64,000 nucleotides of DNA from Cyprinodon diabolis (Eukaryota; Chordata; Actinopteri; Cyprinodontiformes; Cyprinodontidae). Shown in pieces: positions 1 to 8,264 of this stretch. The DNA lies in assembly GCA_030533445.1 (NCBI GenBank), contig CM060064.1, forward strand, positions 5,906,379-5,970,378, given 5' to 3'. Position 1 is the first letter of the stretch. Each line of letters begins with the position of its first letter. A model generated the notes under the pieces. It was given only the letters and a program-made list of their open reading frames with translations, searched no databases and was not told where the DNA came from. The position numbers and the translations under genes were made by a program.

Positions 1-790
1 AACAATAGAGGCATGGAACATAGTCCACTCAAACTCAATGTCCCCCACCTCCCTCGGAACGTGTTCAAAGCTATACCGGAGATGGGAGTTAAAGCTGAAG
101 ATGAAGTTAAAATTATGAGTTCTAATCTTATGACATCAGTTATAGGTGTTTATGGAGGCTTTGTTGAGCGACTGTATAAAGCAATTCAATGCTATTTCTG
201 AGATTTTAATTGAAAAAGCTTCTTGGATGGAAAGCAAAACGTCTTCAAACTTGGAGTCTAGTGTTTGTTTTTTAACGTTTTTGGAATGACTATGACCTGG
301 AAGACTTCACCCGGATTCGCGGAGTATGGTTGGCTTACAATTGAGAAGATGGTTGTTTTCTTTAGGATCATCTGATTTGAAAGAGGTACAAAATGTTGGG
401 TTTTGTTGACAAACAAGCTTCCTGTTCCACAAAATTTGAGATCAAATGACCCAAGGTTGGGCAGTGGAAACTTAACTTCTAATTATTGTGACGGTCATGT
501 TGCCCTGTATCAAAACCCACCTTTCATCAATACACTTCAAAGGTCTCTAATCTGGAAACAATCATTAGCTACTTTTATTCAAATTAACACCAGGATATTT
601 TGTCTTCTGCCTTTCTTTCTCCACAGAACATCCTGAGACATTTTTATAGTTATGCTGTTATGTATAGGCTTAAGCCACTGCAGGACATAGACCACTATAT
701 TTATCATTATTTATCATTCTGTATTATTTGTTAATATAACTCATAGTTTTATGTTCTCTCTTTTTTCTTTTTAATGATATTAACCTCATC
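1..790. other. Unassigned AT-rich DNA
   Basis: I see no supported gene. The small open frames here lack domain signatures and codon patterning. The right edge adjoins a minus-strand LINE remnant and could hold further decayed 3' sequence from it, but I cannot recognise any. Confidence 0.5.
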
Positions 791-794
791 TTTA

Positions 795-2130
795 TCAAAG
801 CAAACTGGAACGGATCTATTGTTTGGGGGAGCCTGGAGATGATGTGTTCTTTTACCAGCCATTCAAAAGACTTAATCATGATGGAGTCAGTGCAAATGGC
901 CGGTAGTGATTAAATATGGTGACTTGAGGCTTCTTAAGGCTTTTTCTCACTGTGGTTTGGTCTAGTGAGGTGTTAAAAATGTCTGAGTGGACACCAGACA
1001 TTTTTAACACCTCAGACGACTATGGAAGTCTTTCTCCATGGACTCTTCCCACGCCCGAGTTTTTGTCTCAGCGACAGCGAGCCACATGCCACTTTGACTG
1101 CTGGTACACATAAGCTGCTTCTGGAGTCACACAGGTCAATAAAGTTTAAGTTTAGTTTTGCTGGCCTCGTTGAAAAGATCCTGGATTTTCCAGTTGTGGT
1201 TCTGCTTCGCTAACCTAATGGCTCGGTTCAAGATGTCTCACTGTCCTCGGTGCCTCTTTTTCATCATACTTGAGTTCAGTGCTTTTAGCGTTTGTCTAAC
1301 CTCCTCAGTAATCCAGAGTCGTTGGCCCTGGTGATGATGTTCTTTGTGATGCTGATGTCTTCAATGCATTTGTTGATGTAGGGTGACACAGTCATGGCAT
1401 GTCATATTTTGCTGAAGCTTTGAACATGTACCAGTCAGAGCATTCAAAACAGTCCTGGAGTGCCCCTAATCTCCCCTCAGTCACCTGCTTGTAGGTTTTG
1501 CTCTGATCAGCAGGGACTTGTATGCTGGAGTTAGCATTACACATGGTTGGTCTGAAGAGCAGAGGTGGGGGCTGCTCAGAATGCATCAATTGGGCTGGTT
1601 AAAATCCCCAGCAATGATGAAAAAACCCTCCATGTGCAGATTGAAGCTCAGAGAGCTCAGTCTGATAGAGAACACTCATAGCCTCTTTAGTATTAGCACT
1701 GGCAGCACATACACAGCAATGATGCTAACAAAAGTAACTACCTGGACAGATAGAAAGTTCTGCGCTGGTGTCAATGTCCAGAGAGCAGAAGCTAGTGGCT
1801 GATCGAGCATTTTTACACCAGTTGTTGTTGATGTAAATACACAGCCCCACCGGTCACACCTCCTTATTCGGCATGTGCTGCTTGGCGAGTCTGCTGGATT
1901 GTGAGCCTCAAGTTCATGTGCCCAGAGCACCCTGAACTTACTTAAAAAATCGAGAGTAGTTGTATTTGCCAGTCCAGGAAAAACACTTGATGAACGTAAC
2001 TCCAGCAGGTTGCGGTGGTGATAAACTAACCTACAGGATCGATGCATAGTTTGTAGGGAGCTAGGTGACATATTTGGTAGAAAATGCTTGCAGGTTGTCG
2101 GGAGCTGTAAGCTGCCGCCACCATCTTGGA
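795..2130 (-). pseudogene. CR1/L2-clade LINE remnant (endonuclease to early RT)
   Basis: Read on the minus strand, about 2071 down to 1500 resembles the end of an apurinic-type endonuclease domain, with a block ending in VSIIAVYVLP that matches the usual '..ITAVYIPP' segment. Next comes a linker reading LQDCFECSDWYMFKASA, typical of fish CR1/L2-group elements. A short RT block at about 905-795 contains YRPFALTP and WLVKEH. That block parallels YRPVALTP and RLVKEH in the plus-strand LINE near 48.5 kb, so the two copies are related. Frames change repeatedly and stops are frequent. RT motifs after this point are absent. This is an old, dead, truncated insertion. The clade is confident; the family name is not. 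Confidence 0.75.
966..1014. repeat. Perfect 20-bp hairpin inside the LINE remnant
   Basis: Bases 966-985 are the exact reverse complement of 995-1014, with a 9-base spacer at 986-994. It lies between the RT and linker blocks of the LINE remnant and interrupts its reading frame. It may have arisen by a local inverted duplication. Confidence 0.85.
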
Positions 2131-2984
2131 AGTATACCTGGTCTATCTTGTGCAGTTGGACACAGTTAGAGGAAAAAACAGCAAGTGGTCTTTGTGGCCC
2201 TATTCACTTTAAAGAAAAAGTGAATAGGGCTACAGAGGGGCACTGCTGGAGGTACCATCATTTCTATACACTTTATATGGCCCGATCTGTCATATTAGAT
2301 ATGAAATCTGGTCCAGTGTGCCTTCAGTCTCTTCACTACAACTACTGCTGGGAAGGTGGTTTTAGGAGAAAAAAGTGTGGCAACTGGCAGTATGTGAGGT
2401 AGAAAACACAACTGGTTTTAAGATCTGCAGTCATAAATCATACCTTCTTACCTAAACACGCATATGTACACACCTATGTAAGCAGAGAGCAAACACACAA
2501 AACACACACACTCACTTATGCTCCCTTTCCTTACAGTAAGCATGTCTGCAGGTGGAAAAAGTAATTACTCACCACAAAACATTAGTTGGACAGCAGTGAA
2601 ATGAGGGCGTTTAACTGTTAACTTTAAAGCACTCTCCACAGGAAGGCCAGAGGAAAGAAGCAACATGTTTATGGTTCTTAGTACAAGCTGAAAACAACAT
2701 TAAAGTACTTATTTAGGTGATGGAGGAGATTTATGTAGGGAGAGTCTTAACTTCACAAACGTATATGTTTAGGAGCAAGTTCTTATACCTAAATGGTGAG
2801 AGAAATCAAAGGTTAACTACAATCACACCTATAAATAACACCTTTAAAAAAACAAAATATATTTAAACAAAAGCAAATATGCCACGAAAAAAAATGCTTT
2901 TACATTTTTTAGAATTGCTGGAAAAACGAAAGAAAACAAAAGGAAATTGTAACTGCATCTAAGAAAGTACAGGATGTGGATGTT
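2131..2984. other. Unassigned DNA with a 14-bp hairpin
   Basis: No gene is seen. Bases 2197-2210 pair perfectly with 2217-2230 across a 6-base loop (arm gccctattcacttt). An ACAC-rich stretch lies near 2460-2520. The rest is AT-rich and unremarkable. Confidence 0.5.
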
Positions 2985-3226
2985 CCATCCATCCATCCAT
3001 CCATCAGTCTGTCCATCCATCCATCCATCCATCCATCCATCCGTGCATCCTTCCATCCGTCCGTCCATCCCTCCATCCATCCATGCATCCATCCGTCCGT
3101 CCATCTGTCCGTCCATCCATCCGTCCGTTCATCCATCCATCCATCCGTCCGTCCGTCCGTTCATCCATCCATCCGTCCGTCCGTCCGTCCGTCCGTCCGT
3201 CCGTCCATCCATCCATCCATCCATCC
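2985..3226. repeat. (CCAT/CCGT)n microsatellite
   Basis: About 242 bases of tetranucleotide repeat in which blocks of CCAT alternate with blocks of CCGT, with rare CTGT, CCCT and TGCA variants. Long open frames rich in HPSI/RPSV and, on the minus strand, MDGW/TDGR are only translations of the repeat. It directly abuts the 3' end of a minus-strand SINE fragment whose family ends in (ATGG)n, so it probably grew from that tail. Confidence 0.95.
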
Positions 3227-3305
3227 AGCTGGTATCTAATGTCAGCAGTCTATGGGTGAGAGGCGGGGTACACCGTGGACGGGTTGCCAATTTGTCACAC
3301 GGCAA
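3227..3305 (-). mobile_element. 5'-truncated SINE tail fragment
   Basis: The segment around 'gggtgagaggcggggtac' followed by 'acgggttgcc' matches the 3' part of the fish SINE copy at 59123-59486 (there 'gggtgagaagcgag' and 'ggacaggttgccagtcc'). It is in minus orientation, with the family's ATGG-type tail continuing as the adjacent microsatellite. The tRNA-like head is missing. Confidence 0.65.
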
Positions 3306-4960
3306 AGATTGATTTGGATGTTTAAGAAAAAGAAAACAACATTCCTGAAGCCATAAACTGCCTCCCAAAAATCACTATGGTGACCAATCAGAAGCAGTTT
3401 ACAGTATATTTTGTCTTTATTTTTAAGGAATGATACATGTAAACATTACTGATGTCCTGAAAGGGGGATCATTTGTTTAAGCAAATGCCTATAATTAAAA
3501 CGGAATTAACACACAAAGGTCTTAATAACACACATTTCAGGAAATTACAACATTTACCTAAAATGTTTCTTTTTTAACAGATGTTAATGGTTTTGTTCTT
3601 TTATGTTTCAGGTCTTACAGTGTTAAGACTGATATATACTCAGAAACCAAGTCGTCTGCGGGTGTGTCGCAATGAACGCAAATGTGCCCCCGCCCCTGCC
3701 GCAGACACTCTGATGCACCTCTCCAAAATTGTAGGCGACGGCAGATAGTGCCGCAGACAGGAGGCCTCTGATTGGTCCAATCTACACCCACTCTACGCTA
3801 TGGGTATTTCCTATTTGTTACCTCACAGGATTGTTTTGTTTGTATGACCGTCATTGAGGAAAACAACTCGTGAAGGTGGACCAGCTAGAAGACAGAAGTG
3901 TGCAAGAACGTTGGGACCTTTTTCTACCTGGATCCCCACAACTAGACCCACAGCTAGTTCGTGATTGTGCCTCTTGCGTTGTGGCGTGGAATCACATAGC
4001 GCAGGCTACCCTTCAAATATTGAGCATAAATCACAAATATTAGCGACAAGCTCACAGTGAAACACTGCTGCAGGAGTATAACCAGCCCTATACACGTGTA
4101 CATTGATAATGATTGCAAAGACAATAAAACCTTTGGCAGTTCACTGTGTCAATTTTAGGTATGCAAAACAAGATCTGGCACATCAAGTTAGATCACTTAA
4201 TTCTGCTGTGGCTAGATAAAGGGACTATGTTCACCCACACATTACACACCTTTACAATAAAGTCATAGTAAACAAAATGAAACTGCAAAGAGAAACCACC
4301 TTTTTTTTTTGAAGAATTCCCCGTATGCTTACCATTGTTTCTTATATGATGCCAAAGAACTGTTTCTCTTGTGTTCTGCCACATAATATAGCAAACATTT
4401 AGAGGATGGCTGATGAGAAAGAAATGGTTGCACTGGTTGTGATTCATTGATGTGTGTTTAATAGCTTTATCAGTTTGTGCACCTGTAAATTGTTTCAAAA
4501 GGGTTTATGCTCTAGCATTCACAATGAAAGATTAAGATTGAGCTGTTTTCTCTGAGGACAGAATTGTTTCAAATACTGTAAAGATATACATGCCCAAAAG
4601 GCATTAAAATGAGCTAAAAACAATCTCCATGACGTTCTGAAAATCAAAATTCCTTCTGTCGCATTCCATGATAGGAGATGGAAAACTAAATCTGATAATC
4701 AGAACTTTAAAATTAGCCTCCATCTGCAGATCAGCTCAAAAGAGGAAGCCTACAAGTAATTTATTTCTATATATTAGGCTTTTCTTTACTCATCACTGAA
4801 GTATGTTTCAAGAGCATGGTTTTTAGCATCTGCACAATCGTTTCACTTTTCTAAAACTATTTTGAATAGCTCAAATACCTGTTCTGATTTCTTTCATTGA
4901 GTTAAGCTTTATGTTAAAAACACAGCTTTCTGCACATATTCTGCTGTTACATCCATTGTC
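3306..4960. other. Intergenic DNA with one GC-rich patch
   Basis: No gene is recognised. A CpG-rich patch at about 3650-3800 contains repeated 'cgcaga'/'gcagac' words and stands out from its AT-rich surroundings. It may be a fragment of a non-autonomous DNA transposon, but I found no clear terminal repeats. The rest, up to the 5' LTR, is AT-rich. Confidence 0.4.
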
Positions 4961-5379
4961 TGTGTGATGGCTGCAACTACAGCCACCCAAATGTGGTAAC
5001 ATTCAATCACAACACACACCAAGTCAGCAAGTCTCATTTCATTTATATTGGGATTCCTTTACATTTAGGATTTAATTTACAGAATTTTTGTAAGTCATAA
5101 CCCTGTATTCTAGAATAAGTGTACACATTTTAGTTTACACTGTTATGTTCTGCTTGATTTAATCTTTGTTTGTTTTTTTGAGTCACCTCAGTGCTGGCTG
5201 CTCCAGTCTTTCAGGAGAACAGAGGTGGAGAAGGGGTGGAGCCAGCCCATTGAAGCTGCAAATTGGTTTACACCACTTCTCATCAGCAAGAGGGGGGAAT
5301 GGGATTTTCCTCTGTTAATTTCAGTTAGGTTTTTGTGCGTTTTCCCCCTTTGTATCTTCTATGTGGCCTGATCAGCCAG

Positions 5380-5387
5380 TATTTAAG
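5380..5387 (+). promoter_or_regulatory. TATA-like box in the 5' LTR
   Basis: The sequence 'tatttaag' lies about 150 bases upstream of the poly(A) signal and is preserved at 10460-10467 in the other LTR. Its position suits the U3 promoter that would start genomic RNA at the U3/R border. Assignment is by position and composition only. Confidence 0.45.
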
Positions 5388-5530
5388 TTTTCCCTTTGTC
5401 TCATGTAGCAGGTCTGTTTGTTTCAGTAGGTCTTTTGTTAGCCTGAGTTAAATTCTGTTACTTTGACCTCTTTTATGGGCCCAACTTGGTAATTTGTATT
5501 TTGTTGACCCAAGTTCTTTGTTTTGGGTTC

Positions 5531-5536
5531 AATAAA
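5531..5536 (+). promoter_or_regulatory. Poly(A) signal AATAAA in the LTR
   Basis: AATAAA follows a T-rich region and lies about 60 bases before the LTR end. The equivalent site in the 3' LTR is 10611-10616, where it would direct cleavage of the retrotransposon transcript. Confidence 0.7.
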
Positions 5537-5599
5537 AATAAGACTTTTTGGATCTAAACCTGTGCCTGAATTTCCTTTGACTGCTCAGACCATCACAAT

Positions 5600-5617
5600 T
5601 GATGTCAGAAGTGGGAT
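5600..5617 (+). promoter_or_regulatory. Primer binding site, tRNA-Leu type
   Basis: The 18 bases 'tgatgtcagaagtgggat' sit 4 bases past the 5' LTR. They differ from the complement of a tRNA-Leu 3' end (TGG followed by TGTCAGAAGTGGGAT) at one base in the CCA-pairing triplet. The site would prime minus-strand DNA synthesis. Confidence 0.8.
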
Positions 5618-5682
5618 TTTTGCAGTCAGAGGTACAGGTTTATTTTTTCTTTTTTGATTAGTCCCTCCCCTGTTATCAAGCC

Positions 5683-7254
5683 ATGCACAGAAAAAGGAGT
5701 GCCAAAGGATCAAAAGGAGATCCTCAAAACCAGCCTGTTGGAATGGAGGAGCAAGTTGGAGAAGAAAGTGGAGCCTCTGGAGGGGTGGAAAGTAATAAGG
5801 GTAAGGAGCCAACTATATCTGAAGTAATTTCCATTCTTCGTGCTCATATGGGCCAGCAGGAAGCAAGACGAAGGGAGGAGTTTGATCGGCAGGAACAGCG
5901 CTTCAGAGTACTACAACACCAATTTCAGCTATTACAGGTGGAAGTGCAAGCTCGTACCACCCCTGCTCCTGAGCCTCAAATGGATGAATCACAATCAGAT
6001 GCAGGTGATGATGATGATGATCCTCCACATGGCAGTAATGAGCTAAGGGATGCTCCCTCAGGTCAGTTTCACTTTCATGAACCCAGACTTGAAAAACTGA
6101 CAGATGAGGATGATATTGAACATTTCCTGACAACATTTGAAAGCATGGCTCTAGTTTGCCGGTGGAAAAGAGCGGATTGGGTTTTCCATCTGATGCCACT
6201 ACTCACTGGTAAAGCAAGAGGTGCGTATGTTCATATGGATATGGATGACTCTCTGGAGTATGATAAAGTTAAAGAAGCTATTCTTCAAAAGTATGACATC
6301 AATCCTGAGACATACAGATTGAGATTTCGATCACTGGAAGTAAAACCAGATGAGAATCCAAAAGAACTTTATGCAAGACTGAAAGAGTTGTATGGAAAGT
6401 GGGTGATGCCAAAACAAAAAACTGTGCATGAGGTCAGTGAGATAATCATTTTGGAACAATACTTAAGAATGTTGTCTCCTGAGTTGCAGATATGTATTAA
6501 AGAACATAACCCAAAGTCTGCTGCAGAAGCTGCGCAGTTGGCTGACGTATTTGTGGCCGCACGGAGAAAGGGACAACCATGGAGTCAAACAGCATGGAAA
6601 AGGAGGGAGGTTTCAAAGCCTGTTCCCCACTACCAAAAGGCAGGGGTGAGTAAACCTCTAAAGACCCAGCCATTGAATGCACCATCAAGAGCCCCAACCA
6701 AGACAGTGATTTGTTATCTGTGTGGGATGGAAGGGCACACAAAACCAATGTGCCTGCAAAACTCTACAAAAATAACACAAATGTGTTTTGTGCCCAGAAA
6801 AAGTGTGGACTCTAAAGTGCCGTTTGGCTTGAGGACGACCTCAATTGAAGTTGAGGGTAAGCAATTAAAGGCCCTCATTGATTCAGGAAGTACACAAGCC
6901 CTGGTGCACAGAGACTTTCTTCCAGCAAATAAAGTTAATGTGGAAACAATCCCTGTCTGCTGTGTTCACGGACATGAGTTATATCCAATAGCAGAGCTGT
7001 ATATTAAAGTACAAGGCCAACTCTACCTTTTAAATATTGGTGTGGCTGACAACTTGCCATTTCCAGTAGTGTTGGGTCAAGATCTGCCGGTGTTGTGTGA
7101 TTTATTGAACTCTAGCAATATGTGCAATGCGGTATTAACCAGATCTCAGGCTAGTAAGAGGGAGGAGTTTCTGCAACCACTCTGTGCCTTACCTTTTTAT
7201 GATGCGGACCTGGAGACCACGCCCGGGAAGTCTCGCAAGTCCCGCAGGCAGTGA
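5683..7254 (+). CDS. gag-pro: Gag-protease polyprotein of the Gmr1-type element
   Basis: 523 residues from the first ATG after the PBS. Residues 1-50 are basic then acidic and low complexity. Residues 50-90 are charged and probably coiled coil. Residues about 130-300 form a Gag capsid-like region of the kind related to vertebrate SCAN domains. A CCHC zinc knuckle has C344, C347, H352 and C357. A retroviral-type aspartic protease follows, with catalytic D400-S401-G402 and a later LGQD segment near the C-terminus. Gag would form the particle and bind element RNA; the protease would cleave the polyprotein. The frame ends at a TGA at 7252-7254. The next codons stay open in the same frame into integrase, so the stop is either a readthrough signal or a nonsense mutation. 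Confidence 0.92.
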   Translation: MHRKRSAKGSKGDPQNQPVGMEEQVGEESGASGGVESNKGKEPTISEVISILRAHMGQQEARRREEFDRQEQRFRVLQHQFQLLQVEVQARTTPAPEPQMDESQSDAGDDDDDPPHGSNELRDAPSGQFHFHEPRLEKLTDEDDIEHFLTTFESMALVCRWKRADWVFHLMPLLTGKARGAYVHMDMDDSLEYDKVKEAILQKYDINPETYRLRFRSLEVKPDENPKELYARLKELYGKWVMPKQKTVHEVSEIIILEQYLRMLSPELQICIKEHNPKSAAEAAQLADVFVAARRKGQPWSQTAWKRREVSKPVPHYQKAGVSKPLKTQPLNAPSRAPTKTVICYLCGMEGHTKPMCLQNSTKITQMCFVPRKSVDSKVPFGLRTTSIEVEGKQLKALIDSGSTQALVHRDFLPANKVNVETIPVCCVHGHELYPIAELYIKVQGQLYLLNIGVADNLPFPVVLGQDLPVLCDLLNSSNMCNAVLTRSQASKREEFLQPLCALPFYDADLETTPGKSRKSRRQ

Positions 7255-7317
7255 CAGCAAGAGAAATTTCAACACACTGTTGTAGAACTATCTTCTAGCT
7301 CTAAGCCTGAGTTACCT

Positions 7318-8199
7318 TTGGGGTTTAAAATCCTTGCTAACATAATCGAAATGCAACATAGTGATCCAGCTCTAACACCTCTATTTCAGAAAGCAGAGGG
7401 AAACCAACAACCTGAACAAGGTTCAAAGAAGCTGGAGGAATTTTTTTTGAAAGATGGCATCCTGTACCGTCAGTTGCAGTTGGTGGTTCCCAGACCAGTC
7501 CAGAAGGTGGTGCTGTCCTTAGGACATTCCATTCCATGGGCTGGCCATCTTGGAAAGCACAAGACAATGACCCGCATCAGAAAATATTTTTACTGGCCTG
7601 GAATACAATCTGACGTGGCTCTCTTCTGCAAAGGTTGCCCTCAGTGCCAAAAGTCTTCTCTAAAAATCCCCTCCAGAGCTCCTCTTCAGTCGTTACCAAT
7701 CATCAACACGCCGTTTGAACGGCTGGGAATGGACATTGTTGGTCCCCTGGAAAAAAGTAAATCAGGCAATCGTTATATGCTTGTGATTCTGGATTATGCT
7801 ACAAAATATCCAGAGGTGTTCCCTTTGAAATCAATAAAAGCTAAAGCAGTTGCCTTCTGTCTCATACAGCTCTTCTCACGAGTGGGGTTTTCTGCTGAGA
7901 TTCTTACTGACTGTGGAACTAACTTTCTGTCCACTCTGTTGAAGCAGGTGTACCAACTCCTCGGCATTAGGAGCCTGAAGACCACTCCATACCATCCTCA
8001 GACAGATGGCCTTACAGAGCGCTTCAATCAGACTTTGAAACAGATGTTAAGAAAGTTTGTCAAGAAACCGGTACAGACTGGGACCAGTGGCTGCCTTACC
8101 TTCTCTTTGCATATCGAGAAGTGCCACAGGCCTCCACTGGTTTTTCACCATTTGAATTGCTATATGGTTATGATGTACGAGGTCCTCTATCTCTCCTAA
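7318..8199 (+). CDS. Integrase, N-terminal and catalytic domains
   Basis: Open frame continuous with gag-pro past the TGA at 7252; 7318 is only a conventional TTG start. Counting from there, the HHCC zinc-binding region uses H70, H77, C107 and C110 and contains the conserved YFYWPG. The catalytic triad is D139, D198 and E234, an exact D,D-35-E spacing, with TDCGTNF and HPQTDGLTERFNQ around the last two residues. The protein would insert the cDNA into host DNA. After about residue 243 the frame is lost: a net -1 shift near 8045-8070 moves the homologous sequence into the frame used by the RT frame, and the residues up to 8199 are out-of-frame translation. Its place upstream of RT is the unusual feature. 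Confidence 0.9.
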   Translation: MGFKILANIIEMQHSDPALTPLFQKAEGNQQPEQGSKKLEEFFLKDGILYRQLQLVVPRPVQKVVLSLGHSIPWAGHLGKHKTMTRIRKYFYWPGIQSDVALFCKGCPQCQKSSLKIPSRAPLQSLPIINTPFERLGMDIVGPLEKSKSGNRYMLVILDYATKYPEVFPLKSIKAKAVAFCLIQLFSRVGFSAEILTDCGTNFLSTLLKQVYQLLGIRSLKTTPYHPQTDGLTERFNQTLKQMLRKFVKKPVQTGTSGCLTFSLHIEKCHRPPLVFHHLNCYMVMMYEVLYLS

Positions 8200-8210
8200 G
8201 GGAGACATGG

Positions 8211-8213
8211 TAA
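8211..8213 (+). other. In-frame TAA within the integrase-RT frame
   Basis: After the frameshift near 8045-8070 the integrase homology runs in the same frame as the downstream RT frame, except for this single TAA. It separates the end of the integrase catalytic region from its C-terminal domain and would stop any ribosome in that frame. Confidence 0.8.
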
Positions 8214-8264
8214 GGTGACAAAGAAAGCTCTCAATCTGTAAATGTTGTCTCTTATGTTGTCCAG

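Larger units (their letters stand above)
4961..5595 (+). repeat. 5' LTR of the Gmr1-type element
   Basis: It begins TGTGTGATGG and ends ACCATCA, 635 bases long. Compared with the 3' LTR it has an 8-base extra copy of 'agcaagtc', two fewer G in a G-run, and 10 base substitutions. The start is fixed by the polypurine tract next to the 3' copy, and the end by the last shared base before the PBS. Confidence 0.93.

Noticed and set aside
2985..3226. CRISPR-like array
   Set aside because: The repeat unit is 4 bases with no spacers; it is a microsatellite in a vertebrate genome.
2844..3368. Several open frames of 70-112 codons rich in [12 protein letters not shown] or TDGR
   Set aside because: They are frame readings of the CCAT/CCGT microsatellite on both strands.
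5683..7254. Gag frame as a host SCAN or zinc-knuckle gene
   Set aside because: It lies between a PBS and pol inside paired LTRs and carries a protease, so it is retrotransposon Gag.
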